From NCBI GenBank assembly GCA_019636235.1, contig JAHBXW010000009.1:1-64000 (forward strand): a stretch of DNA of 64,000 bases. The letters are read 5' to 3'. Under the pieces are notes generated by a model, which was not told where the DNA came from, did not search any database, and worked only from the letters and a program-made list of their open reading frames with translations. The stretch comes from Planctomyces sp. GTDB lineage: Bacteria; Planctomycetota; Planctomycetia; Planctomycetales; Planctomycetaceae. The position numbers were made by a program, and so were the translations under genes. Shown piece by piece: positions 1 to 9,003 of the stretch; the first letter of the stretch is position 1, and every line of letters starts with the position of its first letter.

Positions 1-93
1 AATTGCTGTTGACCAATGACCAATCCTGGTCGTCATGCGAACCGCGCCCTCGCCACAGGGGACTGACGACCCCCGCGCCCCTGCGCTCCGGCG

Positions 94-1692
94 TCAGAAG
101 TCCACCTGCGCTCTCAGGCCGAACAGGTCCGTGTGGCTGGTCGCCCGGCCGGGGTTGTTCGGCATCGCCCGGACGTAGTTGAATACCGCCTTCGTGTAGG
201 CATTCAGGTACCAGTTCACGCCCACGGTCCAATCCTGGATCGAACCGCCGCGAATGTTCTTGTCGTTCAGGTCCAGGTACGAGAACCGCAGGGCCGCTTC
301 CCACGCGCCCCAGCCGGATGGCGTTCCATTTCCATCGCCCAGACGCACCGGATGCTTGGGCTGCACCCGGTCAATCGCCGCCAGCTTGCGGTTGTATGGC
401 CGATGTTCGCCCGTCAGGAAATAGCCCACCTGCGCGTACGCGCCATCGAGCATCGCGTGCGGATTGCCTCCCGCCTGATCGACGAAGTTCACCATCGCCT
501 CTGACTGCAGCGAGAACGGACCCACGACCCACAGCAGTTCGCTCCCCAGCACGTTGTAATGATTGACGAGCAGCGTGCCCGTCGTCACGAAGAACGGCGT
601 CCCGTCGATGGCCCCCGTCGGCGTGGGGATGCCGCTCGTGCCTCCGGCCGCCGTCACGCTCTGGCCGATGAACAGCTCGGGAATCGTGCGGAACACCACG
701 CGATCGTGCGGCGGACTGTTGTAGAAATGGCCCGCCCCCAGGTGCAGGTACTCCTCGCCGTTGCATTCCCAGTGCGGCAGCCAGGTGATCCGCTCCGCCG
801 TCCCCCACCCGCCGTCGGTGCTGATGGAATTGCCAAACTGATCCTGTCCCGAGCGGAAGACGGCCGCGGCCCAGGTCATGGTCTCATCGGCGGAGTGGTC
901 GTAAAATCCGATGCCGGGATGGCGGAACGGCGTGAACGCCTGGAACAGCACGGAGCGTTCCATGAACGTCGTGTACCGGAAGCTGCTGACGACCTCGAGG
1001 CTGAAGGGCTCTTTCCACTGGCCGACGCGGACAGTCCCCAGCAGCGGAACGTTCGTTTGTTCGACCCACACGTCGGTGAACGACGGACGGCCCGGCGCGG
1101 CGACGCCGAAGTCCAGTTGCAGGAAGTAATTCATGTCCGGCGTGATGTTGCCGCTGGCGCTGATGCGGGCCCGCCGGAAATCGAACCCGTCCTCCAGGCG
1201 GCCGAACTCATCCAGACTGGCGCGATCCTGGTGGAACCAGCCGCCATCGAATTGAAACACGCCGTTCACGGCCACATTCGGATACTTCTTCTCGGCCGGC
1301 TTCGACTGCAGCGCCTGCCAGGCGCTCTGCAGGGCGGAGATCTTCCGGTTCTGCTCCTCGATCACGGCGTCCCGGTCGGCCTCCGCTTCGCGAAAGACGG
1401 AGTCCACCGAGGCCCGCACGACGTCGCCATCGCGGACTTCGCCAGCGGCGTTCGGCGTCTGCGCCTCCCCGCCGCGCTGCGCCGGTTCCGTCGCGTGCTG
1501 GAGACGGAGCAGGCGATCCTCCAGCAGCAACTGGTCGTGTTCGAGGCGTTCGATCTTCTGCACCAGCTCGCTGATGGACTCGGCGCCTTCCTGCGCTTTG
1601 ACGGGACCGATCAACACCGCCGCCAGACCGGCGGCGAGGAAGACGCGGCGCAACACAGAACCTGTGCGCCGGATGTTGCGGGGCGAGGACAT
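94..1692 (-). CDS. Phosphate-selective porin O/P-type outer-membrane protein
   Basis: A 532-residue secreted protein with a classic signal peptide (hydrophobic core about residues 15-32, cut after VKA). A predicted coiled coil follows (about 35-70, heptads in SELVQKIERLEHDQLLL), then a second charged helical stretch around 90-130. The rest is typical of the OprO/OprP porin family: a start like VNGVFQFDGGWF, the motif FRRARISASGNITPDMNYF, WKEPFSLE, and a C-terminal strand ending in aromatic-rich LFGLRAQVDF. The coiled-coil head before the barrel suits a trimeric outer-membrane porin tethered to the cell wall. The substrate cannot be told from sequence; OprP homologues take up phosphate or polyphosphate, but planctomycetes carry many paralogues. 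It is transcribed away from the two lipoprotein genes. Family assignment is firm, substrate open. Confidence 0.85.
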   Translation of the reverse strand: MSSPRNIRRTGSVLRRVFLAAGLAAVLIGPVKAQEGAESISELVQKIERLEHDQLLLEDRLLRLQHATEPAQRGGEAQTPNAAGEVRDGDVVRASVDSVFREAEADRDAVIEEQNRKISALQSAWQALQSKPAEKKYPNVAVNGVFQFDGGWFHQDRASLDEFGRLEDGFDFRRARISASGNITPDMNYFLQLDFGVAAPGRPSFTDVWVEQTNVPLLGTVRVGQWKEPFSLEVVSSFRYTTFMERSVLFQAFTPFRHPGIGFYDHSADETMTWAAAVFRSGQDQFGNSISTDGGWGTAERITWLPHWECNGEEYLHLGAGHFYNSPPHDRVVFRTIPELFIGQSVTAAGGTSGIPTPTGAIDGTPFFVTTGTLLVNHYNVLGSELLWVVGPFSLQSEAMVNFVDQAGGNPHAMLDGAYAQVGYFLTGEHRPYNRKLAAIDRVQPKHPVRLGDGNGTPSGWGAWEAALRFSYLDLNDKNIRGGSIQDWTVGVNWYLNAYTKAVFNYVRAMPNNPGRATSHTDLFGLRAQVDF

Positions 1693-2186
1693 GCGGGAAC
1701 TCCGGGGTGGCGATGACGGTCGAGGCGCCGACCGAAGGGCGCGGCCCGCCGCATCATGCCCATGGGGTCCGCATTCGACCTAGAGCCGCTGCGAGGAATG
1801 CGGATCAATGCGGGCCGGCGCGGCACAACCTGCCGCTGCGAAGCGTTCCCGCGCGGCGTCGCGCCGCCGGCGAAATGGTCAGCGCAAAAAAAGTGGAGCG
1901 CCCCGCCGGGCCGGGCGAGACGCTCCCAAGTGCCGGGAGCAAGTGTGGGCCAACCCTCGCTCAACCGACATTCGAATCCTAGCCGGAGAACTTCCGACGA
2001 CCACTCACTTTCCAACTGTCCGCCAAAAGTTGAAAAATGGCGCAAGTGTTGTGCTTGTATGTTGTTGCGGCGTTTCATGAGGTCGATTTTATCCATTGCG
2101 GACCGGCCTTCGCGCAAATCGCGACATTCTGCTATCACTGCGGCGTCGCGGCAGGTGGCCGCGTCCCTTTTCGGAGAGCAGCACGG
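1693..2186. other. Divergent intergenic region between porin and lipoprotein genes
   Basis: About 490 bases with no credible gene; frames here lack signal peptides or family motifs. It must hold the promoters of the porin (leftward) and the lipoprotein pair (rightward). The part at 1990-2140 is visibly more A+T-rich than its surroundings and contains the only -10-like element I could place. Confidence 0.5.
2133..2138 (+). promoter_or_regulatory. Possible -10 element of the lipoprotein pair
   Basis: TATCAC preceded by TGC, an extended -10-like arrangement, about 50 bases upstream of the ATG at 2187. No convincing -35 is visible. Confidence 0.25.
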
Positions 2187-2312
2187 ATGCCTCGGACTCT
2201 CCTGTTGCTGGCATTGATCGCTGTCGTCATCGGCCCGGGCTGTCAGTGGCTCATGGGCGGACAGGACGTCACGCGCGATCAGTGGGAACCCCCGGTCGCC
2301 GACCAGGAATAA
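2187..2312 (+). CDS. Small lipoprotein, 41 residues
   Basis: A short protein that is nearly all lipoprotein signal: MPRTLLLLALIAVVIGPGC followed by about 22 polar residues ending in PPVADQE. The Cys after GPG would be the lipidation site. The ATG at 2187 is preferred to in-frame upstream starts because the hydrophobic segment begins directly after it. The next lipoprotein gene starts 22 bases after the stop, so the two probably share a transcript. Function unknown; such tiny planctomycete lipoproteins are usually left unannotated. Confidence 0.55.
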   Translation: MPRTLLLLALIAVVIGPGCQWLMGGQDVTRDQWEPPVADQE

Positions 2313-2334
2313 CGGGCTCAGTCGATTCCAGAAC

Positions 2335-2727
2335 ATGCACGGACGCATGTGCGGATTGCCGGTCCTCGTGCTCGTCGTCGCTTGCAGCGGCTGCGAGGTC
2401 GGACGCACCATGTTCCAGATGGACAGCAATTCGCAGTCCCCGTTCTTCGGGGTCGATTTGCTTCCGTCCCGTCGGTCGGCGTCGGTCGTTCCGCCGAAGC
2501 TGCAGGAGTCGGATCTCCGGGACGGACCGGGCCAGGGCCGCACGCTGACCGTCTCGGAATCCGAGCCGGCGCCCGCGCCGCGCACGGCCGCCGTTGCGAC
2601 GTCGCCGCGCCGCGAGCCATCGTTGCTGGAGAAGTTGAAGCTGTCCCGGGGGCCGGATCACATTCCGCTGACGCTCTCCGAACCGTCAGACGAGCCCGCG
2701 CTCGGCCCGCTGCCGGCGTTTCGCTGA
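2335..2727 (+). CDS. Predicted lipoprotein, Pro/Ser-rich
   Basis: A 130-residue protein with a short signal peptide ending in a lipobox-like VACSGC, so probably lipidated. An in-frame ATG at 2347 would give an equally good, shorter signal. The mature part is low in structure signals: Ser, Pro and charged residues, with no domain that I recognise. It follows the 41-residue lipoprotein and converges on the hydrolase gene, whose stop lies 30 bases further on. Function unknown. Confidence 0.6.
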   Translation: MHGRMCGLPVLVLVVACSGCEVGRTMFQMDSNSQSPFFGVDLLPSRRSASVVPPKLQESDLRDGPGQGRTLTVSESEPAPAPRTAAVATSPRREPSLLEKLKLSRGPDHIPLTLSEPSDEPALGPLPAFR

Positions 2728-2757
2728 CGCGGTCTTCGCGGCCTTTCGTGCGGACGC

Positions 2758-3891
2758 CTACCGTCCGGGATCCGGCACGTGCACCAGATACTCATCAAGG
2801 AACCGATACGCCCGCTCGCGCGCTGCGGCCGGGAAGTCGTGACCGCATTCAGGGTATTCGGCCTGCAATCGTTCCCCCGCGCCATGCAGGTCGTAAATGA
2901 ACCGCGCCGCGGCAATCGTCTCCCGGACCCCTTCGACTTCGAAGTTGTCATCTCCGGTGGGAGCGCTGGCCAGGAACGCCCGCGGCGCGAAGCCAGCGAC
3001 GATCTCCGGAAAGTCGAACGGAACCTCGTCCGGGTTGTTGTGATGCTCGCTGGCGATCCGCGGCATGTACCGCGCGCTCGTCCAGCCCGCCAACCGGCCT
3101 TCGTAGTATCGGTGAAACCGCGTGAAGCCGCAGTTGGACACGATCGCCTTCAGCCGCGGTTCAAACATCCCGGTGAACATCGCATTGTGCCCCCCCAGCG
3201 AATGTCCGATGCAGCCGATGCGGTCCGCATCGACTTCCGGCAGCCCGGTCAGCAGATCCACCGCGCGGATGTTGTCATACACCGCCTTCAGGCTGCCGCT
3301 GGCGTAGTCCGGCGACGCCTCGAAATCGTACTCGTACTCGCCGAATGACGGGTAATCGGGCGCGAGCGTCACATAGCCTCGTTCGGCCAGGTGCAGCGCA
3401 TAGTGCAGATTCGGATTCCCGCCCAGCCCCGCGGGCTCCGCCTTTCCGATGGGAATCGTCTGATGCAGGCAGAGCACAGCGGCCCGCGGTTCGGCGATCC
3501 GAGTCGGCACAAACAGGTACGCCGGCGTCCAGCGATCCGCCGAATCGGTGTGATAAACGACCTTTCGCCGTTCCACGCGGCCGTCCAGTATCGGCTGCGC
3601 CTCGACAACGTTCATGTCGAGCGGCACAGGCGTTGTCGGCCGGGGCAGGGGGCCCATCACCCGTTCCATCGCCGCGACCACCTGGCGCCGCCGCTGCTGC
3701 CAGTCGTCCACGCTGACGATCGGGCGGCGCTCGCCCGCCTCGGTGAGCACATACGTGACGTCCTGATGGTCGCCGCTGTTTGCCGGCTCGGCCGCCACCG
3801 CCGCGGTCAGCGTGCAGGCGGCTAGCGTTCCGCACACCGCGACCACGGCCGTTCGGCAAGCTTGTCGACGAAGGTTTCGCAATCGCGTCAT
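2758..3891 (-). CDS. Secreted alpha/beta hydrolase (dienelactone hydrolase / acetyl-xylan-esterase-like)
   Basis: 377 residues with a signal peptide (hydrophobic 10-33, cut near AVAAEP). The nucleophile elbow is GHSLGG in IGCIGHSLGGHNAMF, and the C-terminal catalytic His is in ECGHDFP. The chain between them (PAYLFVP, LCLHQT, LAPDYPSFGEY) is typical of alpha/beta hydrolases annotated as dienelactone hydrolase or acetyl-xylan-esterase-like in planctomycetes. The start at 3891 was chosen because it precedes the signal peptide and its ATGA overlaps the stop of corA, implying translational coupling. It is last in a three-gene operon. The substrate, likely an ester of a polysaccharide or small molecule, is inferred only. 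Confidence 0.82.
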   Translation of the reverse strand: MTRLRNLRRQACRTAVVAVCGTLAACTLTAAVAAEPANSGDHQDVTYVLTEAGERRPIVSVDDWQQRRRQVVAAMERVMGPLPRPTTPVPLDMNVVEAQPILDGRVERRKVVYHTDSADRWTPAYLFVPTRIAEPRAAVLCLHQTIPIGKAEPAGLGGNPNLHYALHLAERGYVTLAPDYPSFGEYEYDFEASPDYASGSLKAVYDNIRAVDLLTGLPEVDADRIGCIGHSLGGHNAMFTGMFEPRLKAIVSNCGFTRFHRYYEGRLAGWTSARYMPRIASEHHNNPDEVPFDFPEIVAGFAPRAFLASAPTGDDNFEVEGVRETIAAARFIYDLHGAGERLQAEYPECGHDFPAAARERAYRFLDEYLVHVPDPGR

Positions 3892-5033
3892 CCGGCCTGC
3901 TCCTCCTGTTCCGGTCCCGCGCCTCGCCGTCGGTCGTCGCGCCGATCGCTCAGCCAGCCCTTCCGGTAGAAGTAGATCAGCATGCCCCCCGCGACAGACG
4001 CCATCAGCCCCAGCGCGAACGGATACCCCAGCCGCCAGCCCAGCTCCGGCATGTTGTACGGCGACTCCGTCTCGAAATTCATCCCGTACACACTGGCGAT
4101 GAAGCTCAGCGGCATGAAGATCGTCGCCACGATCGTCAGCACCCGCATGACGTCGTTCGTCCGCTGACTGACGACCGCGTAGTAGTAATCGCGGAGGTCC
4201 GAGCACATTTCCCGGTACGTCTCGACGACATCCATCAGCTGGACGGTGTGGTCGTACGTGTCGCGCAGCTGCAGCCGTGTTTCGGGGGAGAAGAACTGCG
4301 ACTGATCGCGGAGCAGCAGATTCATCGTCTCGCGGAGCGGCCACAGGCAGCGGCGGAGAAACAGCAGCTCGCGGCGGAGATCGTGGATGTCGTCGACGCA
4401 CGAGGCGCTGGCCCCGGCGTCGATCCGGTCCTCGACCGCCTCGATCCAGTTGCCGAACTCCTCGATGACCGGGTAGTAGCCGTCGACGACAGCATCCAGG
4501 ATGGCCGCCGTGAGCTGTCCGGCCGACGCCGTCCGCAGGGCGCTGCGCGCGTCCTCCAGCCGGCGGCGCACGGGGTCCAGCGAATCCCCGGGCGTTTCCT
4601 GGAAAGTGACGACCATGCCCGGCCGCACCACCAGGCTCAACTGCTCCGTCTGCAGGACGTCATCCAGCCAGACCATCCGCAGCACAATGAACAGGTGCCC
4701 CGGATACTCCTCCACCTTCGCCCGCTGGTGGACGTGCACGACGTCCTCCAGGGCCAGCGGATGGATCTGAAACAGATCGCCCAGGGCTCGAATGACGGTC
4801 TCGTTGCCCAGCCCGTCGATGTTCACCCAGCACAGGGGATGATTGCCGATGCGATCCTGCAGCGCCGACACGGAGTCGACCATCTCGTGGTGGCAGTGAT
4901 CGGCCCCGCACCCGAAAAACTCGAGCTTGGGCTGCGGGGCATCCGGATCGATGGCGAACACGCCCGGGGCGGCGCCCAGCGTCTTGCGCTTGAGGAACGG
5001 GCGCACCAGGGTGGGAGTCGATGGGTCCGACAT
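3888..5033 (-). CDS. corA: CorA-type magnesium/cobalt transporter
   Basis: 381 residues. The N-terminal two thirds is the cytoplasmic domain (NIDGLGNE, HPLALEDVVHVHQRAKVEEY), followed by a long helix and two C-terminal transmembrane segments. The first of these ends in the family signature YGMN (about residue 315, SVYGMNFE) and the second is about 330-350. This is the complete architecture of the CorA pentameric channel for Mg2+ and other divalent cations in the inner membrane. The gene begins 3 bases after the stop of the upstream hydrolase fusion and overlaps the downstream esterase by 4 bases, so all three are co-transcribed. Why a cation channel sits between two hydrolases is unclear. Confidence 0.95.
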   Translation of the reverse strand: MSDPSTPTLVRPFLKRKTLGAAPGVFAIDPDAPQPKLEFFGCGADHCHHEMVDSVSALQDRIGNHPLCWVNIDGLGNETVIRALGDLFQIHPLALEDVVHVHQRAKVEEYPGHLFIVLRMVWLDDVLQTEQLSLVVRPGMVVTFQETPGDSLDPVRRRLEDARSALRTASAGQLTAAILDAVVDGYYPVIEEFGNWIEAVEDRIDAGASASCVDDIHDLRRELLFLRRCLWPLRETMNLLLRDQSQFFSPETRLQLRDTYDHTVQLMDVVETYREMCSDLRDYYYAVVSQRTNDVMRVLTIVATIFMPLSFIASVYGMNFETESPYNMPELGWRLGYPFALGLMASVAGGMLIYFYRKGWLSDRRDDRRRGAGPEQEEQAG

Positions 5034-5036
5034 CGT

Positions 5037-6854
5037 TCAGCGGGAGGCGGGGGAGTCGAGCAGGGGCAGCAGCCGTTGGGTCCACAGAGCATAACCAGCG
5101 GGGCTCAAATGCAGTCGGTCATCGAGAAACAGCGCGGCGTCGGGCCTGCCGTCCGAACCCAGCAGGGGCGTCGCCAGGTCGACGGTCTCCAGCAGCGGGT
5201 CGTCCGCGCAGGCCGCGGCGATCAGGGCGTTCGTCGCGACTTGTTTCGGGTACAGCCCCCAGCGGCTGGCGCTGGGCTTCACCGGCAGGTAGATGATCCG
5301 CGTCTCGGGCAGCGACTCCCGGACGATCCGCACGAACCGCAGGAAGTCATCGGCGATCTGCTGCGGCGACTTCCCGGATGCGAGGTCGTTGTCCCCCGCG
5401 TAACAGGCGATCGTCGCGGGCCGGTGCGGCAGGACGATCCGCCTGGCGAAGTGGGCGACGTCAGAGGCCTCGCAGCCGCCGAACCCGCGGTTCACGTATC
5501 CCCGGCCGGGGAAGCTCTCTTCCAGGTTCCACATGCGGACGCTGGAACTGCCGGTGAACAGCACGCCGCCTGGCCGGGGCGGCGATTGGCGATCCTGCTC
5601 CTCGAACTCGCGGATGTCCGACTCCCACCGTGCGGGGCTCCGCGACTGCCGCAGGACGGCCGCGAACTCAGGATGCCGCTCGCCGTATCTGGCGAGCGCG
5701 TCCCTGACACCGGGGATCAGCCGGGCGGCGTTCTCAAAGTACACCTGCCGCAGCACGTCGTCCGGCAGGTCCAGTCCGTAAATGTTCCACAAGCCCTGCG
5801 GCGGAAAGGGATCGTCCTCATAGGGGAAGTATTCATCGCGAGTTTCCAGCATCTGAAAGTGGGGAATCAGCTCCGTCATGGGCGGCACGCCATCCGTCCC
5901 GAACAGAATCCGATCCTGATGCCGCAGGAAGAAGTCCCGGGCGGTGAAGGGCTGCCGTCCGATTTCGGAAATCCGGGCAGCGAATTCGACGAACATGTTC
6001 GGCAACTCGTCGAGGTCCCGCGACAGTCGCGCCAGGTCTTCCGGAATGTCAGCGAAGTGAGCGCAGATGAAGCGCGTCTCCGGGTGGCGGGCGATGACCC
6101 GCTTGCGGGCCTCGATCAGCTCGTCGTGCGATGGGAAATCGCCGCGGTGAAAGCTCCAGTCCGGCCGGCGGAACAGCTCCTCCCAACGCTCATTTCGCTC
6201 ATCGATCGGATGAAAGAACGCCACGGGATCGGCGCAGTGCCACAGGACCGGAATTCCCAGCTCTCCCGCGCGCTGCCAGACGGCATCAAACCGAGAATCG
6301 TCCGGAGCGATCAACCGGCCTTCACGGTCGCGGATCATCAGCCCCAGGTCCTTGAGCAGTTTGAGGCCGCAGGCCCCGTTCCGGACGGCTTCCGTCAGCC
6401 GATCGGCCATCCGCAGGCCGAAGTCGGGGGCGTGCACGTCCCAGGTCGCTGGGTCGTTCGCGTCCCCGTCGCCGATGTAGTCCATCCGCACAAAGGCGAC
6501 GAACCGATCCGGGCGGCCCTCCCGCAGCAGCTGGAGATGATCGGCGAACCGCGAACCGGTCAGGCCGTCGAGACTGACGCTGACCGCGATGTTCGCCTGG
6601 TCCATGACGCCGAGCGCCTCGTCAAGCTCCTCAGCGGAAAGGCGTCCGGGATGGAAATGCACGTTCACGCAGGGGAACTTCGCCCGGGTCAGCGGGTGCA
6701 GCGGAACCTTCAGCGCCGGCTGCGGGCGGAACTCGTCGAGATACAGCCGCCGGGGCGCGGCGCCGTCCGGTTCCTCGCCGCGCGCCGGCAGACTGCCGCA
6801 GTATCCCGCGATCGCGATCAGCAGTCCCGACATCAGCCTGCGAGTGCGCAGCAT
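5037..6854 (-). CDS. Secreted amidohydrolase fused to an SGNH/GDSL hydrolase
   Basis: 605 residues with a signal peptide (ends near LPARGEE). The N-terminal domain (about 45-370) is an amidohydrolase-2-type TIM barrel: an HxH-like metal site in NVHFHPG, then VLWHCADP, RFICAHF and the acidic motif LFGTDGVPP. The C-terminal domain (about 425-600) is an SGNH hydrolase: block I LFTGSSSVRMW (GDS replaced by GSS), block II NRGFGG, block III AGDNDL and block V DDRLHLSPAGY with the Asp-His pair. Both active sites look complete, so the protein may act on one substrate in two steps. It is first gene of an operon with corA and an esterase. Confidence 0.85.
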   Translation of the reverse strand: MLRTRRLMSGLLIAIAGYCGSLPARGEEPDGAAPRRLYLDEFRPQPALKVPLHPLTRAKFPCVNVHFHPGRLSAEELDEALGVMDQANIAVSVSLDGLTGSRFADHLQLLREGRPDRFVAFVRMDYIGDGDANDPATWDVHAPDFGLRMADRLTEAVRNGACGLKLLKDLGLMIRDREGRLIAPDDSRFDAVWQRAGELGIPVLWHCADPVAFFHPIDERNERWEELFRRPDWSFHRGDFPSHDELIEARKRVIARHPETRFICAHFADIPEDLARLSRDLDELPNMFVEFAARISEIGRQPFTARDFFLRHQDRILFGTDGVPPMTELIPHFQMLETRDEYFPYEDDPFPPQGLWNIYGLDLPDDVLRQVYFENAARLIPGVRDALARYGERHPEFAAVLRQSRSPARWESDIREFEEQDRQSPPRPGGVLFTGSSSVRMWNLEESFPGRGYVNRGFGGCEASDVAHFARRIVLPHRPATIACYAGDNDLASGKSPQQIADDFLRFVRIVRESLPETRIIYLPVKPSASRWGLYPKQVATNALIAAACADDPLLETVDLATPLLGSDGRPDAALFLDDRLHLSPAGYALWTQRLLPLLDSPASR

Positions 6855-6951
6855 CCCGGCTCCCCTTTCCGAAGTTGGACAGGCAGAGCGTAGCGAACGG
6901 CCGCGCGGCGGCGAAACGAGCGCGGCGACGGACCGCGGGACTTCCGGCGAA

Positions 6952-8202
6952 TCAGTCCCCGGGGGGACGGCCGAGAATCAGGCAGGCGTTGTGGCCGCCG
7001 AAGCCGAAGCTGTTCGACAGCACGCGGTCGATGCGCATCTCGCGGGCCTTGTGGGGCACGTAATCGAGATCGCAGCCTTCATCGGGATCGTCGAGGTTGA
7101 TCGTCGGCGGAGCGATCTGGTGATTGAGGGCCATGGCGCAGGCGACGAACTCGACGCCGCCCGAGGCCCCCAGTTGATGCCCGAGCTGGCTTTTCGTGCT
7201 GGAAACGGCCAGCCGCCGGGCGTGTTCGCCGAAGACGGTTTTGATGGCGACGGTTTCCGCCTTGTCGCCGAGCGGCGTGCTGGTGCCGTGGGCGTTGATG
7301 TAATCGATGTTTTCAGGATTGAGGCGGGCGTCCCGGAGGGCGCCCTGCATGGCCCGCGCGGCGCCGCGGCCTTCGGGATCGGGGGCCGTCATGTGGGTGC
7401 CATCGGCCGACATCCCGTAGCCCAGGACCTCCGCATAGATCGTCGCTCCGCGGCGGCGGGCGAAATCGAGTTCTTCGAGCACGACGACGCCGGCGCCCTC
7501 GGCCATCACGAAGCCATCCCGCCCCTTGTCCCAGGGCCGGCTGGCGGCCTGCGGGGCGGAGCTCCGCGTGGACAAGGCCTGCATGCGGCAGAAACCGGAC
7601 AGGCCCATGGGCGTGATGGCCGCTTCGCTTCCGCCGGCGACCATGACGTCCGCCATGTCCCCCTGGATGAGCTTGAAGGCGTCGCCAATGGCGTTGCTGG
7701 CGGAAGCGCAGGCCGTCGCCACGGCGCTGTTCGGCCCCCGCAGCTTCCACTGCACGGAGATGTTCCCGCTGGCGGCGTTGACCATCAGCTTGGGGATCAT
7801 GAACGGGGAGACGCGCGCCGGCCCGCGATCGTACAGCGTGGAATGCTGCTGTTCGATTTCGTTCAGGCCGCCGATGCCGCTGCCGACGAGCACGCCGTAG
7901 CGGTAGGCGTCCCCTTCGGAGAGGTCGATTTTGGAATGGCGAATCGCCTTGCTGGCCGCCGCCATCCCGAACTGGACGAAGCGGTCCAGCCGGCGGATGT
8001 CTTTCTCTCCGATCTCCATGTGTTCCGAAAGATGGAACGTGGAGATCTCCCCTCCGAACGTGACTTTGAAGTTGGAGCAGTCAAAGCGGCGGATCGGTCC
8101 GATGCCGCTTTTGCCGGCGCAGAGCGCGTCCCACAGCTCGGGGACTTCGCATCCCAGAGCGGTGACGACGCCCAGACCAGTGACGACGACTCGTCTTCGC
8201 AT
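6952..8202 (-). CDS. fabF: 3-oxoacyl-ACP synthase II (FabF)
   Basis: 416 residues, the usual FabF length. It begins RRRVVVTGLGVVTALG, carries the nucleophile Cys165 in VATACASAS, the first catalytic His in INAHGTSTPLGD and the second in LGHQLGASGG, and ends with SNSFGFGGHNACLIL. It elongates acyl-ACP with malonyl-ACP in type II fatty acid synthesis in the cytoplasm. The acyl carrier protein gene lies about 100 bases upstream on the same strand, the common acpP-fabF order. Assignment is firm; FabB versus FabF specificity is judged only from length and motifs. Confidence 0.95.
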   Translation of the reverse strand: MRRRVVVTGLGVVTALGCEVPELWDALCAGKSGIGPIRRFDCSNFKVTFGGEISTFHLSEHMEIGEKDIRRLDRFVQFGMAAASKAIRHSKIDLSEGDAYRYGVLVGSGIGGLNEIEQQHSTLYDRGPARVSPFMIPKLMVNAASGNISVQWKLRGPNSAVATACASASNAIGDAFKLIQGDMADVMVAGGSEAAITPMGLSGFCRMQALSTRSSAPQAASRPWDKGRDGFVMAEGAGVVVLEELDFARRRGATIYAEVLGYGMSADGTHMTAPDPEGRGAARAMQGALRDARLNPENIDYINAHGTSTPLGDKAETVAIKTVFGEHARRLAVSSTKSQLGHQLGASGGVEFVACAMALNHQIAPPTINLDDPDEGCDLDYVPHKAREMRIDRVLSNSFGFGGHNACLILGRPPGD

Positions 8203-8308
8203 GACAGTCCGCCTGCCAGATCACCGGGACAGGCGCCGGGTCTTTCCGTTGTCGAAGAGGATTCGGAACGCGCGCCCGCTGGGCAGGCGCTGCGGCCGAT
8301 CCTGGGGG

Positions 8309-8551
8309 TCAGCCGCGAGCCTGCTTCACATACTCGATCGCATCCCCGACGGTCTTCAGCTTCTCGTAGTCCTCGTCCGGGATGCTGATCCCGAAGTTGT
8401 CCTCGAACGCCATGCCCAGTTCGACGAGGGCCAGCGAATCGGCCTTCAGGTCGTTCACGAAGTGCTTGGACTCGTCGACGTCCTCCCGGGGCACGTCCAG
8501 CTTGTCGCTGACGATGTCCTTGACCTTGTCCGCAATGTCCGAATCCGACAC
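8309..8551 (-). CDS. acpP: Acyl carrier protein
   Basis: 80 residues with the phosphopantetheine attachment Ser39 in LKADSLALVELGMAFED. The following helix (ISIPDEDYEKLKTVGDAI) is typical of ACP. The start is GTG at 8551: it gives the canonical length and is preceded by AAGGAG with 8 bases between GGAG and the start, whereas the longer ATG-initiated frame adds residues foreign to ACP. It carries the growing acyl chain for FabF, encoded directly downstream. The acidic composition and position before fabF support a housekeeping role. Confidence 0.95.
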   Translation of the reverse strand: MSDSDIADKVKDIVSDKLDVPREDVDESKHFVNDLKADSLALVELGMAFEDNFGISIPDEDYEKLKTVGDAIEYVKQARG

Positions 8552-9003
8552 GTGTGGTGCTCCTTCTGTCTTCGTGAGCCGCTGGCTCGCCGATGCGATC
8601 GGAATAGTCTGGCGAATGTTGGAATGCGAATTGTCCGCGACTCCAGGCCGTTGTGACAGGGCGCACCTCCAAGGGAGGACGCTGAACTGTTGACGAACTC
8701 TGGACTTGCGCAATGTCGGCAATCCGGAAGACAGCCTCGCCGCCCCCGGACCGGACGAAGATATAACGGTTGCCCAACTCGGTGTAAACGGGAATCAATA
8801 GCCGAGTTGGGGCAGATTCGGCAGCCGGGAGCGATCCTGTCGAATGGCAGCTTTTCGGCGCGCCGGCCGACGGCCTCCGGGAAGCTTTCATGAACCCGCC
8901 CGACGGTTGGTTTTCTCGCGTCTGCCGCTCCGGTACAGTGGAAGTTCCTGTCTGGTTTTTCTTGCGTTTCCCGTTCGTTCCTGCTTTGCGCTGGTGAGTT
9001 GAA

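Noticed and set aside
1960-1990. TTCGAATCC resembling a tRNA T-loop
   Set aside because: The flanking bases do not form a 5-bp stem and no anticodon arm or acceptor pair can be drawn.
3780-6893. 1037-codon open frame on the plus strand
   Set aside because: It runs antisense to the esterase, CorA and amidohydrolase-SGNH genes, all of which have clear motifs on the minus strand.
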